NCBI GenBank assembly: GCA_021292105.1 | Contig: CM037864.1 | Location: forward strand, 8,794,635 to 8,858,634 | Reading direction: 5' to 3' | Source of the DNA: Anadara kagoshimensis | Lineage: Eukaryota; Mollusca; Bivalvia; Arcoida; Arcidae | Length of the DNA: 64,000 bases | Shown here: positions 46,493-59,700 of the stretch, piece by piece | Layout: each line of letters opens with the position of its first letter | How positions within the stretch are numbered: the stretch's first letter is position 1 | Program-made: the position numbers and the translations under genes | The notes under the pieces: generated by a model | Told to the model about the DNA's origin: nothing | Databases searched by the model: none | Seen by the model: the letters and a program-made list of their open reading frames with translations, nothing else

Positions 46493-46980
46493 GTTATGTC
46501 TCTTAACAATCCTAAATTTGGAGACTATGTAAATGTCATCTATCCTTAGTAGTGAGCTTGAAATAAAAGACACGACTGATTCCTCATGTTCTGCTTCATA
46601 TTTAGACTTATACCTGACGCATATGAAAGGCTACATTTGAAACTTTATGACAAACGTGATGACTTCAATTTTTCTATTGTCAATTTTCCTTTTTTATGCA
46701 ACAATATACCTGCTTCTCCTGCTTATGATGTATTTGTTTCCCAATTAATACGCTGTGGTAGAGCTTGTTCCCACTACGGGGACTTTGTACAACGAAGTAG
46801 GCTGCTTGTAAATAAATTGTTGACTCAAGGATATTGCAAGCCTAGGCTTATCAAGGCCCTCAAAAAGTTTTATGGCCGTCATCACAGTATTGTTGATAAG
46901 TTTGATGATTGCCTTGGATATATTTGACGTCTCATAGTTCCATGTTCCTTTCACACAATTTTGATTACACACGTGGAGGG
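46493..46980 (+). pseudogene. Penelope-like reverse transcriptase, 3' fragment
   Basis: It continues the RT interrupted at 41631: directly after the second GATGAC the frame gives a LNNPKF...VIYP stretch. Then frame changes and stops lead to SELEIKDTT, LYDKRDDFNFSIVNFPFL, SQLIRCGRACSHY and KFYGRHHSIVDKF. Several frameshifts make it a pseudogene apart from the insertion. The trailer ('ccatgttcc') matches the relics at 9795 and 23420. Confidence 0.75.
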
Positions 46981-48109
46981 TGTAGCTAGCTAAACAGGAG
47001 GTGCTTAACCTTCCGGAGCACCCGGGCTCACTTCCCTGGTGGAAGTTCACGTGTCTAACCTAACTTGTCGGTTCCAAAGATTTTACTTTGCTTCTGGATT
47101 GTGATTCGGAAATGGATTAGTATGTTTGTTTTTGATTGGACACTGCAAGTACCATGAGTTCCCATAAAAGTTGACCGGTCATAATCAATCTTTTACAATC
47201 GAATTCCACAAGTAAATTGTCTAAATTTGTGGATACATTTTCCTTAATAGGCAAAATAAAGATAATTTTAAAGTACAGACAGTATTATTTAAAATTAGTT
47301 TATTGCATTAGCAATATGTGTCCTGAAATACCCAAAATACTTTATTGCGTACAAGTATCTCCTTTACAATTGGAGAGGAGACATTACCGTTCGCTTACAG
47401 AAAGTCGATGGTTTTCTCCGGGCACTCCGATTTCCTCCACCATTCCTGAATTGACATCCTCCATATCAGTGAGAAATTTTTGAAAACTATCAGGATCAAG
47501 ATTAACCCCCTGAGATACATTGCTGCTGAAATAATATAGTGGTTTTCTACGGGCACTCCGGTTTCCTCCACCATTCCTGAATTGAACGCTTCAATATGGG
47601 TGAAAAATTCTTGAACTATATCAGGATCGGAATTAACCCCCTGAGATACATTGCTTCTGAAACGATGATTAACGAAGATACAAGTTACCCAGTACATGTA
47701 TATAGTTTCTAGTTTGATAATTCTATTGGGAGTACACGTTGTCGATCACATGTTATGAGCCCATTGGGTATCCAACCCTTTAACAAAGGGGCACTTGAAA
47801 AGACACAACACGTCAAAACTTTTGAAAAATATATATGAATGTCTGTTTGACATTATTTTGAGTGTGAAAGGATAAATAACAAATAGTGTTTCAAAACGAA
47901 CAATCCAAACTTGTTCTGAAAAATGAAAACTAAATCTTCATCAAACGACCAAGCTGTCTCCGTCGGTAAATCTATATTTTATATCTTAGTAAGTGTAGAT
48001 AGGTTTAGCTAGCGCTGTGCATAGATCACGAAGGCCTATTTTATATGTAGCGTTTATGCTACAAAAATTCGATAGTAACAGCACGGTCTAGGATTTTTCC
48101 CCAAAATTA
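46981..48109. other. No gene seen; contains a 134-bp tandem duplication
   Basis: Two copies of a stretch with 'cctccaccattcctgaattg' and 'taaccccctgagatacattg' lie at about 47409-47530 and 47543-47665. The remainder shows nothing recognisable. Confidence 0.55.
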
Positions 48110-48650
48110 CATATCGTTTACGGTAAAATAGTAAAGTTGTAACGGTTAGTATAAGGAACGCCAACATTTCCTATACTCAGGTCCTGAGCGTTTTGAAGAT
48201 TTCTGAAGACTTTTTTTTTCTAAATTCCGTAGTGACGGTTTCATGTAAAATAGTAATATATTCTAAAATCCATATACAGATAAGCAGGTGCGCGGTTTCA
48301 AGATTTCGCACCGTTTCTGGTTAAAAGTAACTTTGTAACGCTTTGACCAAACAAAAAACTTCAAATTCAGTACATAGATAGCCAGATACGCGTTTTGAAG
48401 ATTTTCGAAGATATTTTCTCAAAACTGTACCACTTCAGGCGAAATAGTAACTTTGTAGCGATTTGCCTTGGGAGTTCTAAATCTCGTGTATAGATAACCA
48501 GATGCACGGTTTCAAGTTTTTCGAGAGATTTTTACGAAATCCCGTGGGTTTGACCCAAGAGTTTCAAAGTCCGTACATAGATAGCCAGGTGCGCGCTTTG
48601 AGGATTTTCGAAGAGATTTTTTTTCGGAAATTCCGTAACGTTTCCTGTAA
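48110..48650. repeat. Degenerate about 130-bp tandem repeat
   Basis: Four diverged units sharing 'tacatagatagccag', 'gcgcggtttcaagattttcg' and 'aaatagtaactttgta'. It directly abuts the 47-bp minisatellite. Confidence 0.7.
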
Positions 48651-49808
48651 TAACTAGACAACAGCGCTCCATACTTATGCGCTGGGAGATCATTGTTCTT
48701 GATGACAATTGTTCAGCGCTCCATAATTATGTGCTGGAAGCTCATTGTACTGGGCGACAACAGCGCTCCATACTTATGTGCTGAGAGCTCATTGTACGGA
48801 ATGACAACAGTGATCCAAACTTATGTGCTGGAAGTTCACTGTACGGTATGACAACAGCGCACCATACTTATGTGCTGGGAGCTCAGTGCACTAGGTGACA
48901 ACAGTGCTCCATACTTATGTGCTTCGTGCTCATTGTTCTGGATGACAACAGCGCTCCATACTTATGTGCTTCTAGCTCATTGTTCTGGATGACAACAGCG
49001 CTCAATAATAATGTGCTGGGAGCTCATTGTTCTGAGCGACAACAGCGCTCAATAATGTGCTTGGAGCTCATTGTTCTGGGTGAAAACAGCGCTCCATACT
49101 TATGTGTTGGGTGCTCATTGTTCTGGGCGACAACAGCGCTCCATACTTATGTGCTGGGTGCTCATTGTTCTGGGAAAATATGGCGCTCCATACTTACATG
49201 CTGGGAGCTCATTGTTCTGGGCGACAACAGCGCTCCATACTTATGTGCTGGGTGCTCATTGTTCTGGGAAAATATGGCGCTCCATACTTACATGCTGGGA
49301 GCTCATTGTTCTAAGTGACAACAGCGCTCCATACTTATGTGCTGGGAGCTTATTGTTCTGGGAAACTATGACGCTCCATACTTATTTGCTGGGAGCTCAT
49401 TGTTCTGGGCGACAACAGCGCTCCATACTTATGTGCTGGGTGCTCATTGTTCTGGGAAAATATGGCGCTCCATACTTACATTCTGGGAGCTCATTGTTCT
49501 GGATGACAACAGCGCACCATTCTTATGTGCTGGGGGCTCAGTGCACTAGGTGACAACATTGCCCCATACTTATGTGCCTTGTGCTCATTGTTCTAAATGA
49601 CAACAGCGCTCCATACTTATGTGCTTCGTTCTGGATGACAACAACGCTCAATAATAATGTGCTGGGAGCTCATTGCTCTGGGTGACAACAGCTCTCCATA
49701 CTTATGTGCTGGGTGCTCATTGTACGGGATGACAGTAGTGCTCCATACTTCATTGTTCTGGATGACAACAGCACTTCATACTTAATTGCTTGGAGCTCAT
49801 TGTACTGG
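48645..49808. repeat. 47-bp minisatellite, about 24 copies
   Basis: Units contain 'gacaacagcgctccatactt' and 'gctgggagctcattgttctg'. The spacing measured between successive units at 49091, 49138, 49185 and 49232 is exactly 47. Because 47 is not a multiple of three and few stops occur, long repetitive open frames appear in all three plus frames; I do not call them genes. Confidence 0.95.
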
Positions 49809-49809
49809 A

Positions 49810-49990
49810 GTTTGAGTAAGTGATTTAGGGGTCAGTCAAGACTCTCACTTATACTGAAGAGACAGAGGAAACCTGAGTGCCCAGAGAAAACCATTGACAT
49901 TTGGTAAGCAACCTGACGAACTTTCCTGCAATAGGGTCTGTCCCAAATGAGACTCAAACCTAGGTTGCAAGAGTCACAGCAATCCAAAAT
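49810..49990 (-). mobile_element. Degenerate SINE family C copy
   Basis: Contains the reverse-oriented body ('gaggaaacctgagtgcccag', 'gcaacctgacgaactttcc') and a weak B-box-like 'gactcaaaccta'. Confidence 0.5.
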
Positions 49991-50089
49991 CAAGCCAAGA
50001 TGACAACAGTCAGTCAGTGTTCCATACTTTTTGTCCAGTGAGCTAATTGTACAAGATGACTGTAAAAGAAAATAAACAACTTTTTGACT

Positions 50090-53000
50090 TTTTTTTTACT
50101 TTCTTTTATTGATGACTTTGGCACATACACAATATGATATTATTACCACAATTTTAATAACAAAATATATACATACAAACCTAAATGTGATAGTTTTAAT
50201 ACATATGATATCTAAGCCAAAAAATGTTTTCTTGTTTCCATGGTAACACTACCATTTTGTCTTAAATTTACATTATACCAGTTTATGTAATGAAACATTA
50301 ACTACATGAATTTTATTTTGCCCTAGAATGAACAAGATAAGATACTAAAACAGGTGGGTAAAGTATGTGATGTGACCATAGATTTGCATTTAATAGTCAA
50401 GCTTTCAACATCTTAAAAGCACAACTTACCATGTACACTGTATACTTGATAATTTGATTTAATAATTACAAGAGTGCTCAAGTTTCACAATCATTCCTTA
50501 ATTAAGATTTTTCCTTAACTTAAATCTGGCAAATTTTGACAATGTCTTATGGTACTTTAAATCAAAAGCATCTTCAAAAATTAGAATACATGGTAGATGT
50601 AATAAAGGTAAGGTGATCTTCAAAATGAAACCTTTAATTTGTTAATATCTCAAAAACTGACAAGATTATTCAGATTTTAAATATACCAGATTAATGTTAA
50701 AATCTTAGTTAAGAAATGACTGTGAAGCTGGTGTCAGATTTTTAAAATAGCACTCAACTCAAAATTGATAATACTAACTGGTTTCACTAAACACTTGTGT
50801 TTATATTTTAGTCATCAATGAATGTTGGCCTTTTTATTAAAAACATGGCCCCAGTTTTCTTAAGGCCTGGGCCAGAATGGCCACCTTATCTTTAGGTCTG
50901 AATTGAACACTGTTTTAGTAGGGGCTACAAATGAAAGTCCTACCACTGATTTCACACTTTTCCAGATTTAAAAAACAAATTTAATCTTGGAATTAATTAA
51001 GTTCCATGTAAATTCCCCACAGAGGCAAAGTTTTACTTTAGGCAGACATTCTATGGTTACCACATCTGCAATTTTCAATTACTACTAGGTTCTATAAACT
51101 TAATTCAGGTTTGAAAATTTAAAATTATGTTTTGTAATGGAAGGTTCAGGACCTTTTATGTTTATGTTTTTCCAGGTCCAACATAAAGTTTTACAAGTCC
51201 AATTAAATGATCCATGTGCAATTATTATCATATAAAAAAGAGGGATTGTCCTGGTAAATAATGGCAGGTCCATCAGACTTTTACAGTTTAATATGTAAAA
51301 TATTAACAGTTGCAAAGCAAAATCATTTCGTCCCAGACCTCAGACCCAGGGAATTTTGAACTCTTGAAATTGTGCATCATTCACTGGTCTCCGATAGTAA
51401 GTGCTTAAAGTGAAATCTATAAAACTATAAAGTACAGAAGGTTATCAATTAATGACATTATTAAACCATAAAAATCTGATTTGATTTCAATATAAAAATC
51501 TTCAATGCCATAAGTTAAACATGATTTCAAATTCTCTGAAATTATAAAACTTAAATTCATTACCATAGACACATTGTATTCTGTTTTTGGACAAACACAC
51601 ACACTCTCTCTCTCTATCAATATACTGCACTTAATGTTTCAAATCAAAAAAGATAAAATTCATGAAGCAGAAATGTTATGGAACAATTTTTTTTGTCACA
51701 TATTGAAAACCTCTTTGGTTTTCAAATGAGATGAAGATGAAATTTAATCGGCATGAATAACAGAAATTAATTGAATAAATTCTTCAGACTCTAAAAAATA
51801 TTAAAAATAAAAATTTGAAGAATCTATGATGCTAAAATTTTTTGTCATGATGGAGAATAAAGTGGTATGAAAATTCATAAAATATTTTAAAATCTTTGCA
51901 TTATTTATTTATTTAAAACTTTTTTTATAGAAAAATAAATAACAGAAATTCAATTCAATCAAAAGTGTTAGAACATGATTTCCTAGAATAGAATTCAATA
52001 TATAACATCAACACTTAAACAGCAAAAAAAAATTTAAAAAGTTGAATAATAAATATAATTTTATTATTACATATAGGTGTGTTTTATATATGCCAAAGAC
52101 AGGACATATAACATTCACCATCTAAAAACATGATCTACATGATACACATATTCTAAAATCTATGTACAACGTTCACGTCAAGTGACACAAATTATTCCTA
52201 AGTACAATAACCACACTATCACTCCTCACCAGTACAGAATTACTATCACTCCTCATCAGTTCAGAATTATTGCCTCTTTATATAACTAAGAAATGGAAAT
52301 AACTCTCTATTCAACATGTAATATCTCATTCTGCAAACAGGAAAAAAAAAACTTTGCAAAATGTGAGGCTATACCTGTACATCTTTGTCACTTGTCATCC
52401 TGTCACTTCACTTGTATGGTGTCACTCAAGTACATCTTGAGTAATTTTTTAACTTTATTTATAAAATACTAATTTGATTACTTTAACAGTATCACATGGC
52501 CACACACCTCTCCACTCAAATCATGTGCCGGGCTTTGACTTCTTTTGGTCACTTCACTTGTATGGTGTCACTCAAGTCCACGTTCTACCAAATTTTCACT
52601 TTATAAAATAATTACTTATTCGTTCCAGTTTTTTAATAAAATATTAGAAAACAAAACTTTTTTCCTCCCATGACAATGTAACTGCTATCCATCCTCTCAT
52701 TCTCTCCCCCCCCCCCCCCTTCATCATTTACTGAGGAAGAACTGCTTGTTTTATTAAATTTTCACTTGTCCCCTAGCAGATCACCACAATTTTCACAATT
52801 CCACAATCTGACAGTCATTATTCATTTGTCTGGGGCAGTTGGAATACCATTAATATCGTACCCATGTGTGAACTAAATCTGTGCACCATATTAAAATTCA
52901 TCATTTACAAAGATTTCTCGAATGAGTAATTTTGTTTCAAAATAATATTAGAAATACCCTGTCAGTCAACAAAACAACTTTGATATTGGTAATTTGAACT

Positions 53001-53629
53001 GCCCTAGAACCATTGTACAGGTAAACCATAGACACTTCTATGAGAGCAAATTAAATGTTGAGATCATTAAATTAAAATTTATCCTGTGTATTCCCTTGTA
53101 GGCACAAGTACATGTAGCACTATAAATCTAAAGTTCAGTTTTCACATTTAATCCACTTTGTTGATATACAGTTTTGCAATTTATTTCATTACAACGTCTA
53201 CAACAATGGGGTTTGCCGACGTACCTTGTGATACTTCCTAACGTTTGTGAGGAACAATTATTTCCATTGGATATGGAATCCCCAGTTCACATTTTCATGT
53301 AAAAAAACGACGTTATTCCAGGAATTTGCGACTTAACTTTTTTCCAAAAAGTCATGCACAAACGTTTAAGGGTATTGATCATGTGGTACAGAGGGGACCC
53401 CATTTAAAATGAAATGGTAAACCTGAAGATAACTTGCACACAGATACATGTAAACATGTCATAATGTGTACATGCCATACTGCTTCAGTTCTAAAATTAA
53501 AAGTTTAAAGCAACAACATTTTACCAATCAGTCCAGCAGGTTTTCAACATTCTTAACAAACAAGTGATGTTTTGACCTGATGAAAGTTATCATGATTTAC
53601 AATATGCCATTTATATTAAAATTTCAACA
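50090..53629 (-). other. AT-rich stretch without ORFs, possible long 3' UTR of the BAZ1B-like gene
   Basis: No gene and few repeats are seen, apart from a dispersed repeat at about 51110-51350, shared with 36095-36345, and a C13-14 run at 52706-52719. On the minus strand AATAAA lies near 50105 followed by an A-rich stretch, which could be the poly-A site. This is inference. Confidence 0.35.
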
Positions 53630-53788
53630 TTATCTTCTTCCCTTGGATTTAGATGATTGATCATGTTCCATAAAACCATTGGTAAGTTTCCTCCTGCGTT
53701 CATATTGATAAAGCGGCAAGTCTTTTTTCATAAGATTGGAAAAATAGGTTTCTATATCTTCTGTGCATTGTAGAACTTCACTTCCAGC
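53630..53788 (-). CDS. BAZ1B: BAZ1B-like exon 9 (last): end of bromodomain and C-terminus
   Basis: Acceptor TTCATTCACAG, 52 codons and TAA. It starts AGSEVLQC, the last bromodomain helix, and ends in a basic KSKGRR tail. Confidence 0.88.
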   Translation of the reverse strand, partial: AGSEVLQCTEDIETYFSNLMKKDLPLYQYERRRKLTNGFMEHDQSSKSKGRR

Positions 53789-56700
53789 CTGTGAATGAAA
53801 TAAAAAGAAAGTTGGATTACATGTACTTGTAATAGGCATAAACTAGTAACGAACAAGCATTAGGTATCCAGTTACGAACAAGCATTAGGTATCCAGTTAC
53901 GAACAAGCATTAGGTATCCAGTTACGAACAAGCGTTAGGTTTTTCACTCAAAAGGGCCATAACTAACTGGAAAATTAGAAAACAAACTCCGGTTAATGCT
54001 ATGCCCTCTCCTATCAATGTTGATGCTTTGCACAATACCATGGGATAAGAGCTTTCAACTTTCGAAATCTAGATGGTTTCCAGCGACCATATTAAAAATC
54101 CAGTCTAGCACAAACTGTTGAATGCACAAGTAGGTCACATGCTTATATGGTCCAAATTTTGTTTATAAAAATCCAAGAAGCTGTTATGGAGGAAATAGGG
54201 ATACAAACTTTTTCAGATGGCACATCAAAACACTACCCTTCAAATTTCACTAGCAAGAGATTAATAAGATAAAAATGATGTTACTCTAGAAAATTTTTAC
54301 ATTAACACTTTCCGGAAGGTTCCACACAAACGTTAAGTCATGTGATACTTTGGCGAACTCCATTTCATTTGAAGCTTATACAAATATTTTTTTTATTTTT
54401 AACTAACCTTATTATATTCTTCAGAGTTACTAAATATCAGTTGTACATCTTTAACAACCTCAGTTACAGATCCGTACACCATACAACGTAACTTGTCCTT
54501 AATTTTCTGAAAATCCATTGGATGTTTTATAATTTTGTGGTAATCAGGAACCTACAATAGAAAGTAAATTAAACTAGTGAATTTTGACACCAAGATGTCT
54601 TTGAACTTATCTATGTGGATTTTGACAAGACGTGTCTTACACGTAAAATGTGGATTTTGACAACCAATGTGTGTCTCATAATTTATACAAGTGGATTTTG
54701 ACAACCAAGGTGTGTCTCAGAATTAAAACATGTGATTTCAACAACCAAGACGTGTGTCTCAGGCGATAAACATGTGAATTTTGACAACCAAGGTGTGTTT
54801 CAGAATTTAAACACGTGGATTTTGACAACCAGTGTGTCTCAGAATTTATACACAAGGGTTTTAACAACCAAGACATGTCTCAGAATTTACACATGTGGAT
54901 TTTGACAAACATTTTGTATCTCAGAAGTCAAACATGTGAATTCTGACAACCAAGGTGTGTCTCAGAAGTTAGACATGTGAATTCTGACAACCAAGGTGTG
55001 TCTCAGAAGTTAGACATGTGAATTTTGACAACCAAGGTGTATCTCAGAAGTTAGACATGTGAATTTTGACAACCAAGGTGTATCTCAGAAGTTAGACATG
55101 TGAATTCTGACAACCAAGGTGTATCTCAGAAGTTAGACATGTGAATTCTGACAACCAAGGTTATCTCAGAAGTTAGTTGTTGATACCTGCTAGTAAAATG
55201 GGCAAATTTAATATCTTTTTTTTGTTAATGATGATCCAGCTATGTCCCTATCCTTTACCATTTCTGTGTATTAGAATTGCAAGTCATGGTCATCACAGTA
55301 CTTTGTACAAATGTACTTTTTACCAAGCGTTTGTATAACACAGAGCAAGCCACATTGTTTCACTTCAAATAAATGGAAAATGCATTTTAACCACTGATGG
55401 TTGGCCGAGCCATGCATGCAGTGGATTAAAGAATCAAAGTGACTGCTTTTTTTAAAATACAAAGTAACTGATTATGGTTGCGTCAAAAATAACGCACCAT
55501 CTGAATCAAGTTGCATCATTCCTAAAATCACATCAAAAACGCAAGAAAGGCACTTTGGAGAAAACACAGTGTAATGAACCTTCAAAAGATCTCTGCTTTT
55601 TCCTTGCTGTTTCCAGACAATATTTTGACATGTATATCGAACAGCCCTTGTATGTAAGAAGGTTAACTATGATAAACAAGTAAATGTACTTACATCTCGT
55701 TTGTTGACTGCCTCTAAAAACGGCCAACTTGATGGATGCTTCATAACTGTATTGATTATATCTAGGCACAACTGAAATATAAATAGAGGTTCTTGCATGA
55801 GTATTCAAGTGATTTTGCTTGCCTGAAATTACCACTGAATAAAGGTAGTTTCCCCTGAAGAAAAATAAAAAAAATTGTCCCAATTTAAAAACTAAAATTC
55901 CCAAACAACGATACACTAGCAAGTTAAATGTAGTTGTCTTTACTCACAAAATGTCAGATATTGCCACAATATAACATCCTTGTATAGAGAATTCTAAACT
56001 TTTGCAAGTATGTCATTATGCAGTTTGCTTGGATTTATCAAAACAGGTGAATAAAACTTTATTAACAAGCCTTGCTTGAATTGCAAAACCATTTTATTCA
56101 ATAAGAAGTTGAATAAATTGAATATTACATAAACATGAATGTATGATTCTGTTTATTGTACAGCGAAAGTAAACTTTATTTCTGGTATCTTTAAAGTGCT
56201 TTCTCGGCTATAACTGAACAACAAAATGGCTGAAAAACACTGAATTTCTAAGTAGTCTACTTTACAAAACTTACCGACAAATCAGAAGGAGCACGCCTTG
56301 ATTTTGGTTTTTCTTCTTCAATTTCAATGGGCGTCTTCTGAGATTCTTTAGATCGTCTACCACCTCGAGGACTACCTTTCTTTTCTCGGACAGATTGTCT
56401 TGCTGATTGTTGTTGTTGAGATCTACGTGGTGCTTTAGATGGTGGTTCACAAGTTTCTTCATCATCATCATCAGACTCCTCTTTCGAGGATTCATCATCT
56501 TCCTCTTCTTCGGATTCTTCTTCTTCACTTTCTTCAGTCTCGGACTCGTCTTTGTATTTTCTTCGCTTTGGTGGTGCTACAAGACAATTTGTTCACATTT
56601 TCAATATACATGTATGACAAGTGTATACGATCCAATCGGAATTAAAAAACTGGATTTTTGATCCACTGGGTTAGAGTAGTATAGAGTAATGGTGTTCTAA

Positions 56701-59700
56701 ATGTAGGACAAGCTAGGTTTCCACAAATTTAATGATAGCTGTTACATCACAAATTGCCTGACCAAATTATAATGATAAAAGTAAGTGGTTTTGGACAGCT
56801 AGTCACAGACGTAAGGATGACATGTGTTTGATACCAATTTCTTTTATCGTTATAATGTGGTCAGGTACTAGTAATTTGTGATATAATCCACATAACGCCG
56901 CCCCCAACATGTAGTGTTTTCCTGCAACCTTGACCTTTCCGATATGACCTTGGTTCAAGGTAATGACACACCTTTGGACTATTAAGATTATTCATGTTAA
57001 GTTTTATGACAGTTGTCCAAAGTTGTTATGAGATATGGCCAGGACATGATTTTACACGGACAGACAGAGACAGACATGGTGAATCCTATATACTCCCCTC
57101 AAACTAGTTTGCAGGGATATAAATAGTAAATGAACTCAGGTTTTACAGTTTGTGCATGGTGAAATTCCAATGTTTGGAAATATTTACCTCGTTTCTGTTT
57201 AGCTGCAGTTTTTCTTTTAGATTTTGATCTTGTCTTCCGTTTAACACCAGTCTTACACTCATTACACGACCACTGCCTTTTGTTTTAAAAAAATAAAATT
57301 CAAAGAGAAAATAAGAAATGTAAGTACATGTATTTTAAATTTTTAAAAATTCAAAAATAAAATTAATATATTAGATTAAATGATAGAATGGGGTTTTACT
57401 TGAAGAATAATCCACTTACATCTAGCTATAGCTATAGGTGAAGTAGAAAGAATTTTTTACCTTTTTACATTTAAGGCAATGTACATGGAGGGTTCTTTAA
57501 CATGCCACACCTGCCATGACACAGAATATGGGTTTTATCTGAAGAACCCCATGGCTTTCCTTTCTAAACACCAAGTGCTGGGCAAAAAGAACAGTCACTA
57601 CTATTTTCAAGTCATCTATATGTAAAATAGTACCGTAGTTAATATACTGCTACATGTACTGTACACACAAATACTAATGTCAATTAGAGAAATGCATTTC
57701 ACTATGATCACTTGCAAGAGAATTGTAAATACATGTACATGTATCTCTTAAATACATTATTAAACCCCTAGAGGTGGTTCTTGACGTTATACATGATAAT
57801 ATCAATGCACCTTGGATTAATTGATTGAATGGAGTTTTACATGCCAGTCAAGACTATTTCACTTGTATATATCGAGACATCACCAGTTATTGGTAAAGTG
57901 GCAGAAATTTTGACCTTTGCAATGTGCTCAGGGCAATGCGCAGGGAGGTTTCTTTAATGTGTCATTAGGCATTGTTTTTAAGGTTTCCTCTGAAAGACCT
58001 GTGACTTGCATTACTTTTAAAATGCCAAGTGATTGTTGAAAGACTAAAGTTCCTTTGAGGTCATCTGAGAGGTGGGTCGTGACATTCTAAAAGATAATAT
58101 TATTGTACCTTGGAGGTCGTCTGAGAGGTGGTTTATGACATTCTATATAATATTATTGTACCTTGGAGGTCGTCTGAGAGGTGGGTTGTGACATTCTAAA
58201 TGATAAGCGGATGGACATTCAGCACAATATATCAAATCTTCATCTCCACCACATTCTACACATTCTTCCACGTGTTCTATTTCTTCTTCCTATGTAAGTA
58301 AAACAAACAACATTACAGGAGTCAATAATAACTTGTTTGTGTGTGTGCTCAGGGATGAAGATTAGCAGTGGCCTTAATGTTTATACATTTTAGCTATTCA
58401 TTACTATAACAATTTCTTTTCTGAAGTGAGATGGGCCCCTAACTCAAAATAGTTAAGCTTCATCCCTGGTGCTAAAACTGCACTGGCCTTTAAATCTTAG
58501 GTGTTAAACCAACAGAAACCTGTGCAATTTTTACCATAACTATTATATTATCAATGAAATATTTTGCATTTGTTGCAGGTGATTTTGTTCAAATTAAAAA
58601 AAAAATACCTGTACATGATACATTGTGTGTTTTTTAATTAAAAATTCCCGTTTCAAATGATTATGTGACTCAGAATATGTGGAGATTATGTGAACCCATG
58701 GCAACACCAACAATTTCAATTTCAATATTTAGAGTTTTTACTTTCACATTAAAGAATGACTAGTCACTAAATTTATTATCTGGGTGTTGACTTTTAAGTA
58801 GCAATTTTCCAAATTTAGGTAGAATTAAGTGCAATTGAAAACTTATAATTTCTAAACCCTGCAGTTTAAATCAATTGAAAATAAAACCCAGGGTTCAAAA
58901 TGAAGTTTTGTAATGGAAGGCTCAGAACCTTTTGCCTTCATACATACAGTTGTTGTGTAATAAAAAGTGTACCAAGGTACAGGTTGCCATCAGGAACTGT
59001 GACAGCCCTACTCTTTATCCAGTCTTTCCCTTTCTTAGTATGGAAATCCTTAAAACCCTACCATTAATATTCAGAAAAACCTGCCTGTAAAGACCGACAA
59101 AATGAACCAGTAAAACTGGTCTTTATCGGCAAGTGACCCTTATATACAGGTTCAAATAACACATGGACTGAGATTAGCAGGGGCTCGGTAGCCCATGGTC
59201 CATAAAAATTAGCCTGAGCCCCTAACATTTTACACATTATAGCTATTTATTACTTAAAACTTCTTTTCTGAAGTTACCTGGGCCCCTTAAATAGTTAAGC
59301 TTCATCCCTGTAACATGAATAGCAATTGGGAAAAAAATTACTGGCCTTTAAAAAACATCGCACCCAGGTCCCTCTACAACAAGGAAAGATAACACTCAAG
59401 CTTTGAATCTCTTACTATGTCAAACTAGAAGAAAGATTTCATCAGTGACAATATAAATGTAATGTAACTTTCTATGACATTACTCTGAATTTATTTGTAA
59501 AGTCCTAACAAATTTTATCACATTTGAATATTTCATGCATATCTTTGGGTAAAAAAAAATTCAGTGTGTAGATTTTAACTTGTGTTAATTATCAAGGCTT
59601 GTTTGTAGAAAAACTTACTGAATCGGACCCTTCATCCATGGCTTTACCAGAATGGCTCCGTGTGGTTCTCTCTCTTGACCTTGTAGGCTGAAATTTAAAA

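Noticed and set aside
49071..49553. 160-codon repetitive protein
   Set aside because: It arises from a 47-bp minisatellite open in three frames, with no start context and no domain.
54560..55175. CRISPR-like array
   Set aside because: Units are contiguous 41-bp tandem repeats without unique spacers, in an intron of an animal gene.
56271..56528. Lys-rich 85-codon minus ORF and Phe/Ser-rich plus ORFs
   Set aside because: They are shadows of the acidic linker exon, whose true frame fits both splice sites.
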